From Candidatus Avelusimicrobium excrementipullorum (GTDB taxonomy: Bacteria; Elusimicrobiota; Elusimicrobia; Elusimicrobiales; Elusimicrobiaceae): 32,236 bases of DNA. The DNA is taken from the NCBI GenBank assembly GCA_019120455.1, contig DWVB01000052.1, positions 1 through 32,236 of the forward strand, read 5' to 3'. Below, piece after piece: positions 7,738-14,469 of the stretch (the first letter of the stretch is position 1; each line of letters starts with the position of its first letter). A program made the translations under genes and the position numbers. Under the pieces are notes generated by a model. That model saw only the letters and a program-made list of their open reading frames with translations, did not search any database and had not been told where the DNA came from.

Positions 7738-8756
7738 ACAACCAAAACGAAGTCCTGGATGTCAACCAGCTGGCCGAAGAATCCAACGGCCTGGAAGCGG
7801 CTTTGCGCCCGGGCACATTGGACGAATTTGTCGGCCAGGATAAACTCAAAGAAAACCTGCGCATTTTTATTGAGGCCGCACGCACCCGCGGCGAAGCGCT
7901 GGACCACTGTCTGTTTTACTCTCCCCCGGGCCTGGGCAAAACCACGCTGGCCAATATTTTAGCCAAAGAAATGGGCGTAAACATTAAAACCACTTCCGGC
8001 CCCGTACTGGCGCGCCCCGGAGATTTGGCCGCCATGCTGACGACGGAACTTGCCGACGGGGATATCCTGTTTGTGGACGAAATACACCGCCTCAACCCCG
8101 CCGTGGAGGAAGCCCTGTATCCGGCCATGGAAGATTTCACGTTTTTTATCAACACCGGCAAAGGCGCCGGATCCACCACGCTGAAACTGGCCGTGCCGAA
8201 ATTTACGCTCGTGGGCGCCACCACCCGCTCTGGCCTGCTGACGGGCCCGCTGCGCGACCGCTTCGGCATTGTATTTAATTTAGGTTTTTACGAAATAAAA
8301 GAAATTACCGATATTCTGGCCCGCTCGGCCCGCCTGCTTAACATCGCCGCCGACCGCGAGGGCCTGACGGAGCTGGCCAAACGCTCCCGCGGTACGCCGC
8401 GCATCGCCAACCGGCTTTTGCGCCGCGCGCGGGATTTTGCGCAGGTCAAAGGCGACGGCGTCATCACGCGCGACATCGCCGTAACGGCCATGAACTCTTT
8501 GGACATTGACGCCGAAGGCCTGGACAGCGTGGACAAGCGCATTTTGGAAGCGCTGATAGACCGTTTCGGCGGCGGACCGGTAGGCGTGGAAAACCTGGCT
8601 ATTGCCGTGTCCGAAGCCGTAGACACGCTGACCGACGCCATAGAGCCTTACCTCATCAAAGCCGGTTTTATCGCCCGCACGCCGCGCGGCCGCGTAGCCA
8701 CCAAAAAAGCCTATGACCACCTGGGCAAGAAACGCGGCGAAGGACTGCTTTTTTAA
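7734..8756 (+). CDS. ruvB: RuvB Holliday junction branch-migration ATPase
   Basis: Predicted 340-residue AAA+ hexameric motor of the RuvABC system. It has the N-terminal [19 protein letters not shown], Walker A in [16 protein letters not shown] (about residues 62-77), Walker B in [10 protein letters not shown], sensor 1 in [20 protein letters not shown] with the arginine finger, and the C-terminal winged helix with [17 protein letters not shown]. Full length and no missing catalytic residue. The start overlaps the ruvA stop (ATGA), so translation is coupled. The next gene begins right after its stop codon. Confidence 0.98.
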   Translation: MNNQNEVLDVNQLAEESNGLEAALRPGTLDEFVGQDKLKENLRIFIEAARTRGEALDHCLFYSPPGLGKTTLANILAKEMGVNIKTTSGPVLARPGDLAAMLTTELADGDILFVDEIHRLNPAVEEALYPAMEDFTFFINTGKGAGSTTLKLAVPKFTLVGATTRSGLLTGPLRDRFGIVFNLGFYEIKEITDILARSARLLNIAADREGLTELAKRSRGTPRIANRLLRRARDFAQVKGDGVITRDIAVTAMNSLDIDAEGLDSVDKRILEALIDRFGGGPVGVENLAIAVSEAVDTLTDAIEPYLIKAGFIARTPRGRVATKKAYDHLGKKRGEGLLF

Positions 8757-9875
8757 ATGAAAAAATTCCTGCTTGCTTTTTTTCTGGCTTGTTTTGCGCT
8801 GCCCGTCTGCGCCGAACAGGCTGTGCGCGTACTGCTGGCCGACGGCCTGAAAAGCGCACAGATACAAAACTCCGGCCTGGTGTATGTATACGCCAAAAAC
8901 AGCAAGAAAAAATATAAAGTCAGCAAGCCCGAAACCATCACCGTGCAGGCGCTGGGGGACGGCGAGCTGCGCATCGGCGCGCTAAAATATCAGGGGACTT
9001 TAGTCATTGAACCCTCCAAAAACGTCACGCTGACTTTTCAAAAAAACACCTATACGGGCAAACTCTACGCCGTGCCGAACGGCAAGACCTTTAAAATCAT
9101 AGAATACGCCGATATGGAAAATTACCTGCTGGGCGTATTGCCCTATGAAATGAGCCCTTCCTGGCCGCTGGAAGCCTTAAAGGCGCAGGCTGTGGCCGCG
9201 CGCACCTATACATTGATGGAAGTACAGCGGCGCAAAAACGCCGAATTTGACTTATATAATGATGTGCGCAGCCAAATGTATAAAGGCTCCGGCAAAGTGT
9301 ATGACAGCGTACGCCAGGCCGTCACCGCCACCGAAGGCCAAATTTTAACCTATAAAGGCAAGCCGTTTTACACCTATTACCACGCCAATTGCGGCGGCGG
9401 GACCGATGACGCCAAAAGCTGGACCGGCTCCAAAGAGGCCACGATAAAACCGCTGCAGGGGGCCTCCTGCTCCGCCGACAGCCACAGCAAAAGCTATTCC
9501 TGGACGCGCAAGGTGCCGCAAAAATCCATCAATAATTTTGTAAACAGAAACGGCCTGAAAGGTTCCGTCAAAAAAATAAAAGTAGCCAAAAAGAGCCGCA
9601 CCAAACGCGCCGAAACGCTGGAATTTACCACCTCCAGCGGCAAAAAAGAACTTTCCTGCCCCAAATTTCGCCTCTCCGTAGGCAGCAGCGTACTGCGCAG
9701 CTGCAAAATCACGGATATAGAGAAAACTTCGGGCGGGTTTACCTTCTCCGGCCGCGGATACGGGCACGGCGTGGGTCTGTGCCAGGACGGAGCCAAAGGC
9801 ATGGCCGAAGACGGCAAAAATTACAAAAAGATTTTGGCCAATTATTTTCCTTCTTCAGATATTACCAAACAATAA
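8757..9875 (+). CDS. Secreted SpoIID/LytB-domain peptidoglycan protein
   Basis: Predicted 372-residue exported protein. A signal peptide covers roughly residues 1-19 (MKKFLLAFFLACFALPVCA, cleavage after CA). The SpoIID/LytB domain follows, with the conserved YLLGVLPYEMSPSWPLEALK and AQAVAARTYTL; the Glu in PYEM corresponds to the catalytic Glu of SpoIID, a lytic transglycosylase acting on denuded glycan. Later conserved pieces are YHANCGGGTDDAKSWTG and the C-terminal GRGYGHGVGLCQDGAKGMAE. Family members also occur in non-sporulating bacteria, where they act in wall remodelling, so this is not evidence for spores. The ATG directly follows the ruvB TAA, and queA follows 2 nt after its stop, so it sits inside the ruv-queA operon. 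Confidence 0.9.
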   Translation: MKKFLLAFFLACFALPVCAEQAVRVLLADGLKSAQIQNSGLVYVYAKNSKKKYKVSKPETITVQALGDGELRIGALKYQGTLVIEPSKNVTLTFQKNTYTGKLYAVPNGKTFKIIEYADMENYLLGVLPYEMSPSWPLEALKAQAVAARTYTLMEVQRRKNAEFDLYNDVRSQMYKGSGKVYDSVRQAVTATEGQILTYKGKPFYTYYHANCGGGTDDAKSWTGSKEATIKPLQGASCSADSHSKSYSWTRKVPQKSINNFVNRNGLKGSVKKIKVAKKSRTKRAETLEFTTSSGKKELSCPKFRLSVGSSVLRSCKITDIEKTSGGFTFSGRGYGHGVGLCQDGAKGMAEDGKNYKKILANYFPSSDITKQ

Positions 9876-9877
9876 AT

Positions 9878-10912
9878 ATGGCATTTGAACGATTTAAAAA
9901 ATTTAACATTGATCCTCTCATCGCCAAGCAGCCCGCCACGCCGCGCGACAGCGCGCGCCTGATGGTTTTGCACCGCGACACGCAAACCATAGAACACCGC
10001 ATTTTCCGCGACATACATGAATATTTTAATGCCGGTGATGTGCTGGTGCTCAACAATACCAAAGTTTTCCCTGCCAAGCTGTTTGCACACAAAAAAACGG
10101 GCGGTAAAGTGGAAATTTTGCTCGTGCGCCCGCAAAAAGACCCGCATGTGTGGATGGTGCTGACGCGCGACTATAAAGAAAACGCGGAACTGGATTTCGG
10201 CGGCGGGTTAAGCGGCAAAATGCTGGGCAAAACCGAAAACAACGAAGTGCTGGTGCAGTTTAATCAGGAAGACATTTTGCCCTTCTGTCACGCGCACGGT
10301 TTGATGCCGCTGCCCGTATATATTGAAAAAGCGCGCAAGCACGAGGGCATGTCCCCCAGTCTGGCCGGTGATAAAGAACGCTACCAAACCGTGTACGCCA
10401 AATACGAGGGCTCCATCGCCGCACCGACGGCGGGATTTCATTTTACCGAAGAACTTTTACAGAAACTCAAAGACAAGGGAGTGCAAATCGCCTATATTAC
10501 CCTGCATGTGGGCTGGGGCACCTTTAAACCCCTGCGCGGAGAGCCGCAGCAGCACCATATGCTGGCCGAACTGGCCGAAGTGCCACCCGAAACGGCCGCG
10601 GCCGTCAATGCGGCGCGCGCGGCGGGAAAACGCGTTTTTTCCGTCGGCACCACCAGCACGCGCACGCTGGAAAGTTTCACCGAAAACGGCCTCACTTCCG
10701 CCGGAAAAAAATGGACGGACCTGTTTATTTACCCGGGATATCAATTTAAAGCCATAGACTGTTTTATTACCAATTTTCACTTTCCGGACTCCACCCCGCT
10801 GTGCATGGTAACAGCGTTTGCTTCGGAGGATTTTATATACCGCGCCTACAGCGAAGCGGTAGAAAAGAAATACCGTTTTTACTCGTTCGGCGACAGCATG
10901 TTGCTGTTGTAA
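9878..10912 (+). CDS. queA: QueA, tRNA preQ1 ribosyltransferase-isomerase
   Basis: S-adenosylmethionine:tRNA ribosyltransferase-isomerase, 344 residues, which transfers and isomerises the ribosyl moiety of AdoMet onto preQ1-modified tRNA to give epoxyqueuosine. The start at 9878 matches the family N-terminus; the frame is open further upstream but only by overlapping the preceding gene. Motifs seen: DVLVLNNTKVFPAKLFAHK, GKVEILLVRP, YAKYEGSIAAPTAGFHFTEELL, YITLHVGWGTFKPL and GTTSTRTLES, plus the C-terminal ITNFHFPDSTPLCMVTAFA. Its presence in an operon with ruvAB is common in bacteria. The partner gene tgt is about 1.3 kb downstream in a separate transcription unit. Confidence 0.97.
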   Translation: MAFERFKKFNIDPLIAKQPATPRDSARLMVLHRDTQTIEHRIFRDIHEYFNAGDVLVLNNTKVFPAKLFAHKKTGGKVEILLVRPQKDPHVWMVLTRDYKENAELDFGGGLSGKMLGKTENNEVLVQFNQEDILPFCHAHGLMPLPVYIEKARKHEGMSPSLAGDKERYQTVYAKYEGSIAAPTAGFHFTEELLQKLKDKGVQIAYITLHVGWGTFKPLRGEPQQHHMLAELAEVPPETAAAVNAARAAGKRVFSVGTTSTRTLESFTENGLTSAGKKWTDLFIYPGYQFKAIDCFITNFHFPDSTPLCMVTAFASEDFIYRAYSEAVEKKYRFYSFGDSMLLL

Positions 10913-10936
10913 GTCTGTCGGCCGAAATTTTATAAA
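10907..10936 (+). promoter_or_regulatory. Candidate promoter of the structured RNA
   Basis: TTGTAA (10907-10912, overlapping the queA stop), an 18-bp spacer and TATAAA (10931-10936). The start would fall near 10943, at the 5' edge of the long-range helix described for the downstream RNA. Confidence 0.5.
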
Positions 10937-10943
10937 ATAAGTT

Positions 10944-11184
10944 AGCTTTTTAAACAGGAGTTACAGTAAAGCTTAAACCAAGCTGAACCGACAATTTCAC
11001 TGTTTTTGGGACCGGACGCAAGTCCGGAGAGCTTCCGCCAGGAGGCATTCTTAACGTCCAAAAACAGTCGTTTGAGGCATAAGATTTCCGAGCTGATCCC
11101 TCGGAGGTTTTATGCCAAGTGTTTCCGTGCATAAGTTTATGCCCGGAGGCCACGGCTGTTATCTTTGGGTTACGTTAAGAAGCT
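10944..11184 (+). ncRNA. Large multibranched structured RNA or 5' leader, unassigned
   Basis: The 338-nt gap between queA and the yrbL-like gene folds by eye into a closed multibranch structure. The 5' end AGCTTTTTAA (10944-10953) pairs with TTAAGAAGCT (11175-11184), 10 bp with one G-U. Inside: hairpin AGCTT/AAGCT (10970-10984); an 11-bp helix ACTGTTTTTGG (10999-11009) / CCAAAAACAGT (11058-11068) enclosing CCGGAC-GCAA-GTCCGG (11012-11027) and GCTTCC-GCCA-GGAGGC (11031-11046); helix GGCATAA/TTATGCC (11076-11082/11110-11116) enclosing CCGAG/CTCGG; and a TCCG/CGGA-capped hairpin at 11124-11147. It does not look like RNase P, tmRNA, SRP or 6S RNA, nor any riboswitch I know. It could be a free ncRNA or a regulatory leader of the downstream gene. 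Confidence 0.65.
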
Positions 11185-11195
11185 CAGATTTAACG

Positions 11196-11213
11196 GCCGT
11201 TTTTAACGGCTTT
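11196..11213 (+). terminator. Weak terminator-like hairpin after the structured RNA
   Basis: GCCGTT (11196-11201)-TTT-AACGGC (11205-11210) followed by only three T residues. It could partly terminate the RNA or act as the expression platform before the gene at 11251. Confidence 0.4.
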
Positions 11214-11250
11214 CTCCCAAACGGTGCCTTGCCGGTCAAGGAGAACGCCC

Positions 11251-11883
11251 ATGTCAACTAATCCGCCTCCCATCTATCTGTCCCCCGGCGATTTTATCGC
11301 CAAAGGCAGCCACAAAAAATGTTTCCAGCATCCGCAGGATCCGGCCCGCTGCATTAAAATCCCCTACAACGCCCCCGGGGAAACCGATTTGCACCGCGAA
11401 GTGCATTATTTGACACGCGTGCTCAAACAGCGCGCCGCCCAAAGCGGCATTTTGCCCAAATACCACGGCAAAGTGCAAACCAACCTGGGAGAAGGACATG
11501 TATTTGATTTAATTCGTGATTTTGACGGAGAAATATCCCGCAGCCTGGCCCATGCGCTGGCCAGCGAAAGCCTGCTGCAAACGCGGTTTTACGGGCTGAA
11601 AAATGCGCTGGTGGCCCTGCGTGAAAGCATGTTCAAATACCAGATTATTTCCATGGCCATTTATCCGGAAAATATTTTGCTGCAAAGACTGAACCCGTAC
11701 GATTTCAAACTGATGTATATTAATGATATGGGCAGCGGGGCATTTCTTCCGCTGGAATATTATATCCCCGCCGCGGCGCACGCCAAAGTCAAGCGCCGCT
11801 GGAACCGCTTTATCCGCTCCCTGCTGCGCCAGTATGAACACCCCGCGGCGGCCGAACTGATGCGGGACATAAGTTTTATGTAA
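11251..11883 (+). CDS. YrbL-like (PhoP-regulated) kinase-fold protein
   Basis: Predicted 210-residue cytoplasmic protein resembling the YrbL family, named for a PhoP-regulated Escherichia coli gene of unknown biochemical role, with a distant protein-kinase-like fold. Seen here: a glycine-containing nucleotide-loop-like start GDFIAKGSHKKCFQHP with a following Lys in CIKIPYN, then REVHYLTRVLKQR, HVFDLIRDFDG, and a catalytic-loop-like region IYPENILLQRLNPYDFKLMYINDMGSG where the N/D pair is retained. The start is fixed by AAGGAG at 11238-11243; an in-frame ATG 27 nt upstream lacks one. It follows the structured RNA (10944-11184), which may be its leader. The molecular function is unknown. Confidence 0.75.
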   Translation: MSTNPPPIYLSPGDFIAKGSHKKCFQHPQDPARCIKIPYNAPGETDLHREVHYLTRVLKQRAAQSGILPKYHGKVQTNLGEGHVFDLIRDFDGEISRSLAHALASESLLQTRFYGLKNALVALRESMFKYQIISMAIYPENILLQRLNPYDFKLMYINDMGSGAFLPLEYYIPAAAHAKVKRRWNRFIRSLLRQYEHPAAAELMRDISFM

Positions 11884-11934
11884 AACAAGGCCTCTCTCCA
11901 TGAAGCGGCTTAAAAATACGGCAAAACAAGCCGT

Positions 11935-11959
11935 AAAAAAATAATCTAATTATTTTTTT
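11935..11959. repeat. A/T-rich perfect inverted repeat
   Basis: AAAAAAATAAT (11935-11945), 3-nt loop, ATTATTTTTTT (11949-11959): 11 perfect base pairs just after the yrbL-like gene. It is probably a weak terminator and also leads into the -35 of the next promoter. Confidence 0.5.
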
Positions 11960-11963
11960 ATAC

Positions 11964-11992
11964 TTGATATATTTTAATTATCCTGCTATATA
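11964..11992 (+). promoter_or_regulatory. Promoter of a small RNA upstream of tgt
   Basis: TTGATA (11964-11969), exactly 17 bp, then TATATA (11987-11992) with a TG extension. This is the strongest-looking promoter of the region. The start is expected near 11999, though no gene begins until tgt at 12185. Confidence 0.7.
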
Positions 11993-11998
11993 TAAATA

Positions 11999-12096
11999 TA
12001 TACGCCGCTTTTCCGGGGGGAAAAGGGTGAGTTGCAGTAAAAGTAGGAGGGAACGTGATTGCCGTATAAATACGGAAATGACGTTCCCTTTGTTTT
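11999..12096 (+). ncRNA. Candidate small RNA or attenuated leader upstream of tgt
   Basis: A transcript starting near 11999 would contain a CTTTTCC/GGAAAAG hairpin, a single-stranded segment GAGTTGCAGTAAAAG (12029-12043), and a terminal long hairpin GGGAACGT (12049-12056) / ACGTTCCC (12081-12088). That hairpin encloses a symmetric internal loop GATTG/AAATG and an inner CCGTA/TACGG stem, and is followed by TTTGTTTT. The terminal hairpin has the form of an intrinsic terminator, giving a roughly 95-nt RNA. Because tgt has its own -10 next to its ATG, this unit may be an independent sRNA or a riboswitch-type attenuator. No known class is recognised. Confidence 0.5.
12049..12096 (+). terminator. 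Terminator hairpin of the small RNA
   Basis: 8-bp outer stem GGGAACGT/ACGTTCCC, internal loop, 5-bp inner stem CCGTA/TACGG with loop TAAA, then TTTGTTTT. Confidence 0.65.
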
Positions 12097-12169
12097 GGGC
12101 GACGGACGCCGCTCCGCCTTCGGGCAAACCGGCCCAACCGCAGCCCCCGGGACGGCCGCGCGGGGCATA

Positions 12170-12178
12170 TGATAAAAT
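12170..12178 (+). promoter_or_regulatory. Extended -10 abutting the tgt start (leaderless)
   Basis: TGA-TAAAAT, then ATATAA (6 nt), then ATG at 12185, with no Shine-Dalgarno. Confidence 0.55.
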
Positions 12179-12184
12179 ATATAA

Positions 12185-13345
12185 ATGATTTCCCCCTTTC
12201 ATATCCTCACCAAAGACCCTGCCAGCAAAGCACGCACGGGTATTTTATACACCAAACACGGCGCGGTGCATACGCCGGTGTTTATGCCGGTGGCCACGCA
12301 GGCCAGCGTCAAAGCCCTTACGTCGGCCGACCTGCGCGAAGTACATGCCGAGTGCTTGCTGTCCAACACCTATCATTTATATTTGCGCCCCGGGACAAAA
12401 ACCCTGCAGCAGCTGGGCGGCCTGCATAAGTTTATGAAATGGAACGGAAGTGTTTTAACCGATTCGGGCGGATTTCAGGTGTACAGCCTGTCACAGTTTC
12501 GCAAAATCAGCGAGGAAGGCGTGCTGTTCCGCTCCCACCATGACGGAAGCAAACATTTGTTCACGCCGGAAAACGTCATTGAATTTGAAAAAGAAATCGG
12601 CTCCGACATTTGGACCATGCTGGACGTATGCATTCACGCCAAAGACCCGTCCAAACATGAGGCGCGCCAAGCCCTGGAACAAACCAAACGATGGGCCGAA
12701 CGCGCGGCCAGGCAATACCAAAAAACCGTCCCCGAGCAGGATATTACCCAAAATGCGGACGGCTCCTACACGGTAGGCAATTCCCTGTTGTTTGGCATTA
12801 TACAGGGGGCCATTTTTCCGGATTTGCGCAAAGAAGCGGCCCTGCATATGGCTTCCCTGCCGACGCACGGCTATTGTATAGGCGGCCTGTCTTTGGGCGA
12901 AACGCAGCAGCAGATGAACGACTCCGTCCTGGCCGTCACGGACAACCTGCCCGAAGAAAAGCCCCGCTATTTTATGGGGCTGGGCACACCGGTGGAAATT
13001 TTAAACTGCGTGGAACGCGGCGTGGATATGTTTGACTGCGTCTGGCCCACGCGCGTGGCGCGCAACGGCCTGGTCATGACGGAAGAAGGCCGCCTGAACA
13101 TTAAAAACGCCTGCTTCCGCTTGGACGAACGGCCGCTGGACGAACACTGCGACTGCTTTGCCTGCCGCAACTATTCGCGCGCCTATTTATGCCACTTGTT
13201 CCGCAGCGGAGAGCTGACCAGCCACCGCCTGCTGTCCATGCACAATATCCGTTTTCTGACGCGTACCATGGAAAAAATACGCCAGGCCATAGAAAACGGC
13301 ACCTTCAAGCAATTTAAAGAGGCTTTTATCGCCAAATACCAATAA
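12185..13345 (+). CDS. tgt: Tgt, queuine/preQ1 tRNA-guanine transglycosylase
   Basis: Predicted 386-residue base-exchange enzyme that replaces G34 by preQ1 in tRNAs with GUN anticodons (Asn, Asp, His, Tyr). It is a TIM barrel with HTPVFMPVATQASVKALT at the N-terminus, the active-site DSGGFQVYSLSQFRKISEEGV (about residues 92-112), the GGLSLGE loop, the nucleophile Asp in RGVDMFDCVWPTRVARNG, and the zinc site C-x-C-x2-C...H in CDCFACRNYSRAYLCH plus the HNI histidine. Family length is about 375. The start follows TAAAAT by 6 nt. Together with QueA and tRNA-Asn(GUU) it indicates queuosine modification in this organism. Confidence 0.97.
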   Translation: MISPFHILTKDPASKARTGILYTKHGAVHTPVFMPVATQASVKALTSADLREVHAECLLSNTYHLYLRPGTKTLQQLGGLHKFMKWNGSVLTDSGGFQVYSLSQFRKISEEGVLFRSHHDGSKHLFTPENVIEFEKEIGSDIWTMLDVCIHAKDPSKHEARQALEQTKRWAERAARQYQKTVPEQDITQNADGSYTVGNSLLFGIIQGAIFPDLRKEAALHMASLPTHGYCIGGLSLGETQQQMNDSVLAVTDNLPEEKPRYFMGLGTPVEILNCVERGVDMFDCVWPTRVARNGLVMTEEGRLNIKNACFRLDERPLDEHCDCFACRNYSRAYLCHLFRSGELTSHRLLSMHNIRFLTRTMEKIRQAIENGTFKQFKEAFIAKYQ

Positions 13346-13383
13346 AACATCTCTGCACGATATCGTGCAGAGATGTTTTGTTT
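13344..13383. terminator. 36-bp perfect palindrome, bidirectional terminator
   Basis: AAAACATCTCTGCACGAT (13344-13361) is followed immediately by its exact reverse complement (13362-13379), starting inside the tgt stop codon. A/T flanks on both sides let it terminate both tgt and the convergent secreted-protein gene. As RNA it folds to a stem of about 16 bp with a short loop. Confidence 0.85.
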
Positions 13384-13422
13384 TGCCATATGCCCCGTTG
13401 GTATCCCCCCTTTTACTAAATA

Positions 13423-14373
13423 CTATTCCTCCGCCACACATACATATTTTGTCATATCAGCTATCTGCCAGTTACCGATGAGGCATTTTCCGCTGTTGCT
13501 GCCCAAGGACATACAGCTGTAGTCAAACAACGGCGAGTCCGAAGATACCACATAGCGAACATCTCCAATAGTACAGGAACCGGTAGGCACGGTATATGTG
13601 GCGTCCGGATCAAAAATCATATTGCAATTCTCGTCACAACGCCAGCCGCCCCCCACAAATACTTCCGTCGTCCATACGCCTTTTTCTACTTCACACTCAC
13701 AGGTGGAAGAATTTAACGTATATCCGCTGCTGCAGGTCTTTTCCACACAGGAACTGCCGTCCCAGGTTTCACACCCGCTGCAGCAACTTTCCTGATCCGG
13801 GTTTTCTTCGCAGCTCTGCACAACCTGCTCCCCCGTCCCGCACACCAAAAACACCGCACTTTCCCCGTTTATGGTCAGCGTCTGCCAGCTGATTTCATTG
13901 TCGTCGGCGTCACAGAGCGGGAATTCCTCCCCGAATAACGTCAGATTTTCCAAATAAGCCGTATTCTGGGCCTGGGCGGAAGCCAAGCTGTCCGAATCTA
14001 TGTCCGACACCGTCAAATCATGAGAAAATTCCAAAATCCCCGTTCCAGCCGTATCTTCTTCTCCCGCGATCAAACTTTCTCCCATTAATAAGGAATCATC
14101 AAGGGAAGAATCCAAATCCAACACTCCTTCCGTCGCAATCAAACTGCCTGTATTCAAGGCACGGTCATCATTTTCCCCCACAGATATATTTATTCCCTCG
14201 CCGGCATCCAAATAACAGTTTTCCAGCAGCCCCGTATCACAACTGCCTGTTACCCCCAAATCCACATAGGAAGCATAAGGCACAGGGAAATACGTAACCA
14301 TGCGTATATTATTTTCCGCCGCCAGCGGCCAGGCCGCCAAAAGCAGCATCCATAAGGAACAAATTTTTTTCAT
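13423..14373 (-). CDS. Secreted cysteine-rich protein, unknown function
   Basis: Predicted 316-residue exported protein I do not recognise. The start at 14373 has GGAGG in the correct place and is followed by a signal peptide (MKKICSLWMLLLAAWPLAAE, cleavage after LAA). Right after it comes MVTYFPVPYASYVDLGV, an aromatic-Pro motif, then an acidic Asp/Ser-rich stretch (about residues 60-130) that could be a beta-repeat or calcium-binding region. A Cys-rich knot holds about ten cysteines (SCEENPDQESCCSGCETW, CVEKTCSSGYTL, CECEV), and a C-terminal part has three further Cys pairs. Disulfide-rich and acidic, it is probably surface-exposed or extracellular; a role with pili or adhesion is only a guess. 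It diverges from ispE. Confidence 0.6.
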   Translation of the reverse strand: MKKICSLWMLLLAAWPLAAENNIRMVTYFPVPYASYVDLGVTGSCDTGLLENCYLDAGEGINISVGENDDRALNTGSLIATEGVLDLDSSLDDSLLMGESLIAGEEDTAGTGILEFSHDLTVSDIDSDSLASAQAQNTAYLENLTLFGEEFPLCDADDNEISWQTLTINGESAVFLVCGTGEQVVQSCEENPDQESCCSGCETWDGSSCVEKTCSSGYTLNSSTCECEVEKGVWTTEVFVGGGWRCDENCNMIFDPDATYTVPTGSCTIGDVRYVVSSDSPLFDYSCMSLGSNSGKCLIGNWQIADMTKYVCVAEE

Positions 14374-14457
14374 ACTCGGCCTCCGCCTTTTGAACTGACG
14401 TTTATAATACACCGTTTCGGATAAATTTATTGCATGAAAGAAACAAACTAAAAAAGT

Positions 14458-14463
14458 TACAAT
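14458..14463 (+). promoter_or_regulatory. -10 element abutting the ispE start (leaderless)
   Basis: TACAAT, then GTACAT (6 nt), then ATG at 14470. No Shine-Dalgarno lies upstream. Confidence 0.55.
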
Positions 14464-14469
14464 GTACAT

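Noticed and set aside
8280-8867. 195-codon antisense frame over ruvB and the spoIID-like gene
   Set aside because: Shadow frame; no start context, and both plus-strand genes are unambiguous.
8757-9875. SpoIID-like gene and spoVG as evidence for sporulation
   Set aside because: Both families are widespread in non-sporulating bacteria, and no other sporulation gene is present.
10943-11250. Assignment of the structured RNA to tmRNA, RNase P or 6S RNA
   Set aside because: No tRNA-like ends or tag frame, no GAAAGUCC-type core, and a multibranch fold instead of one long rod with a central bubble.
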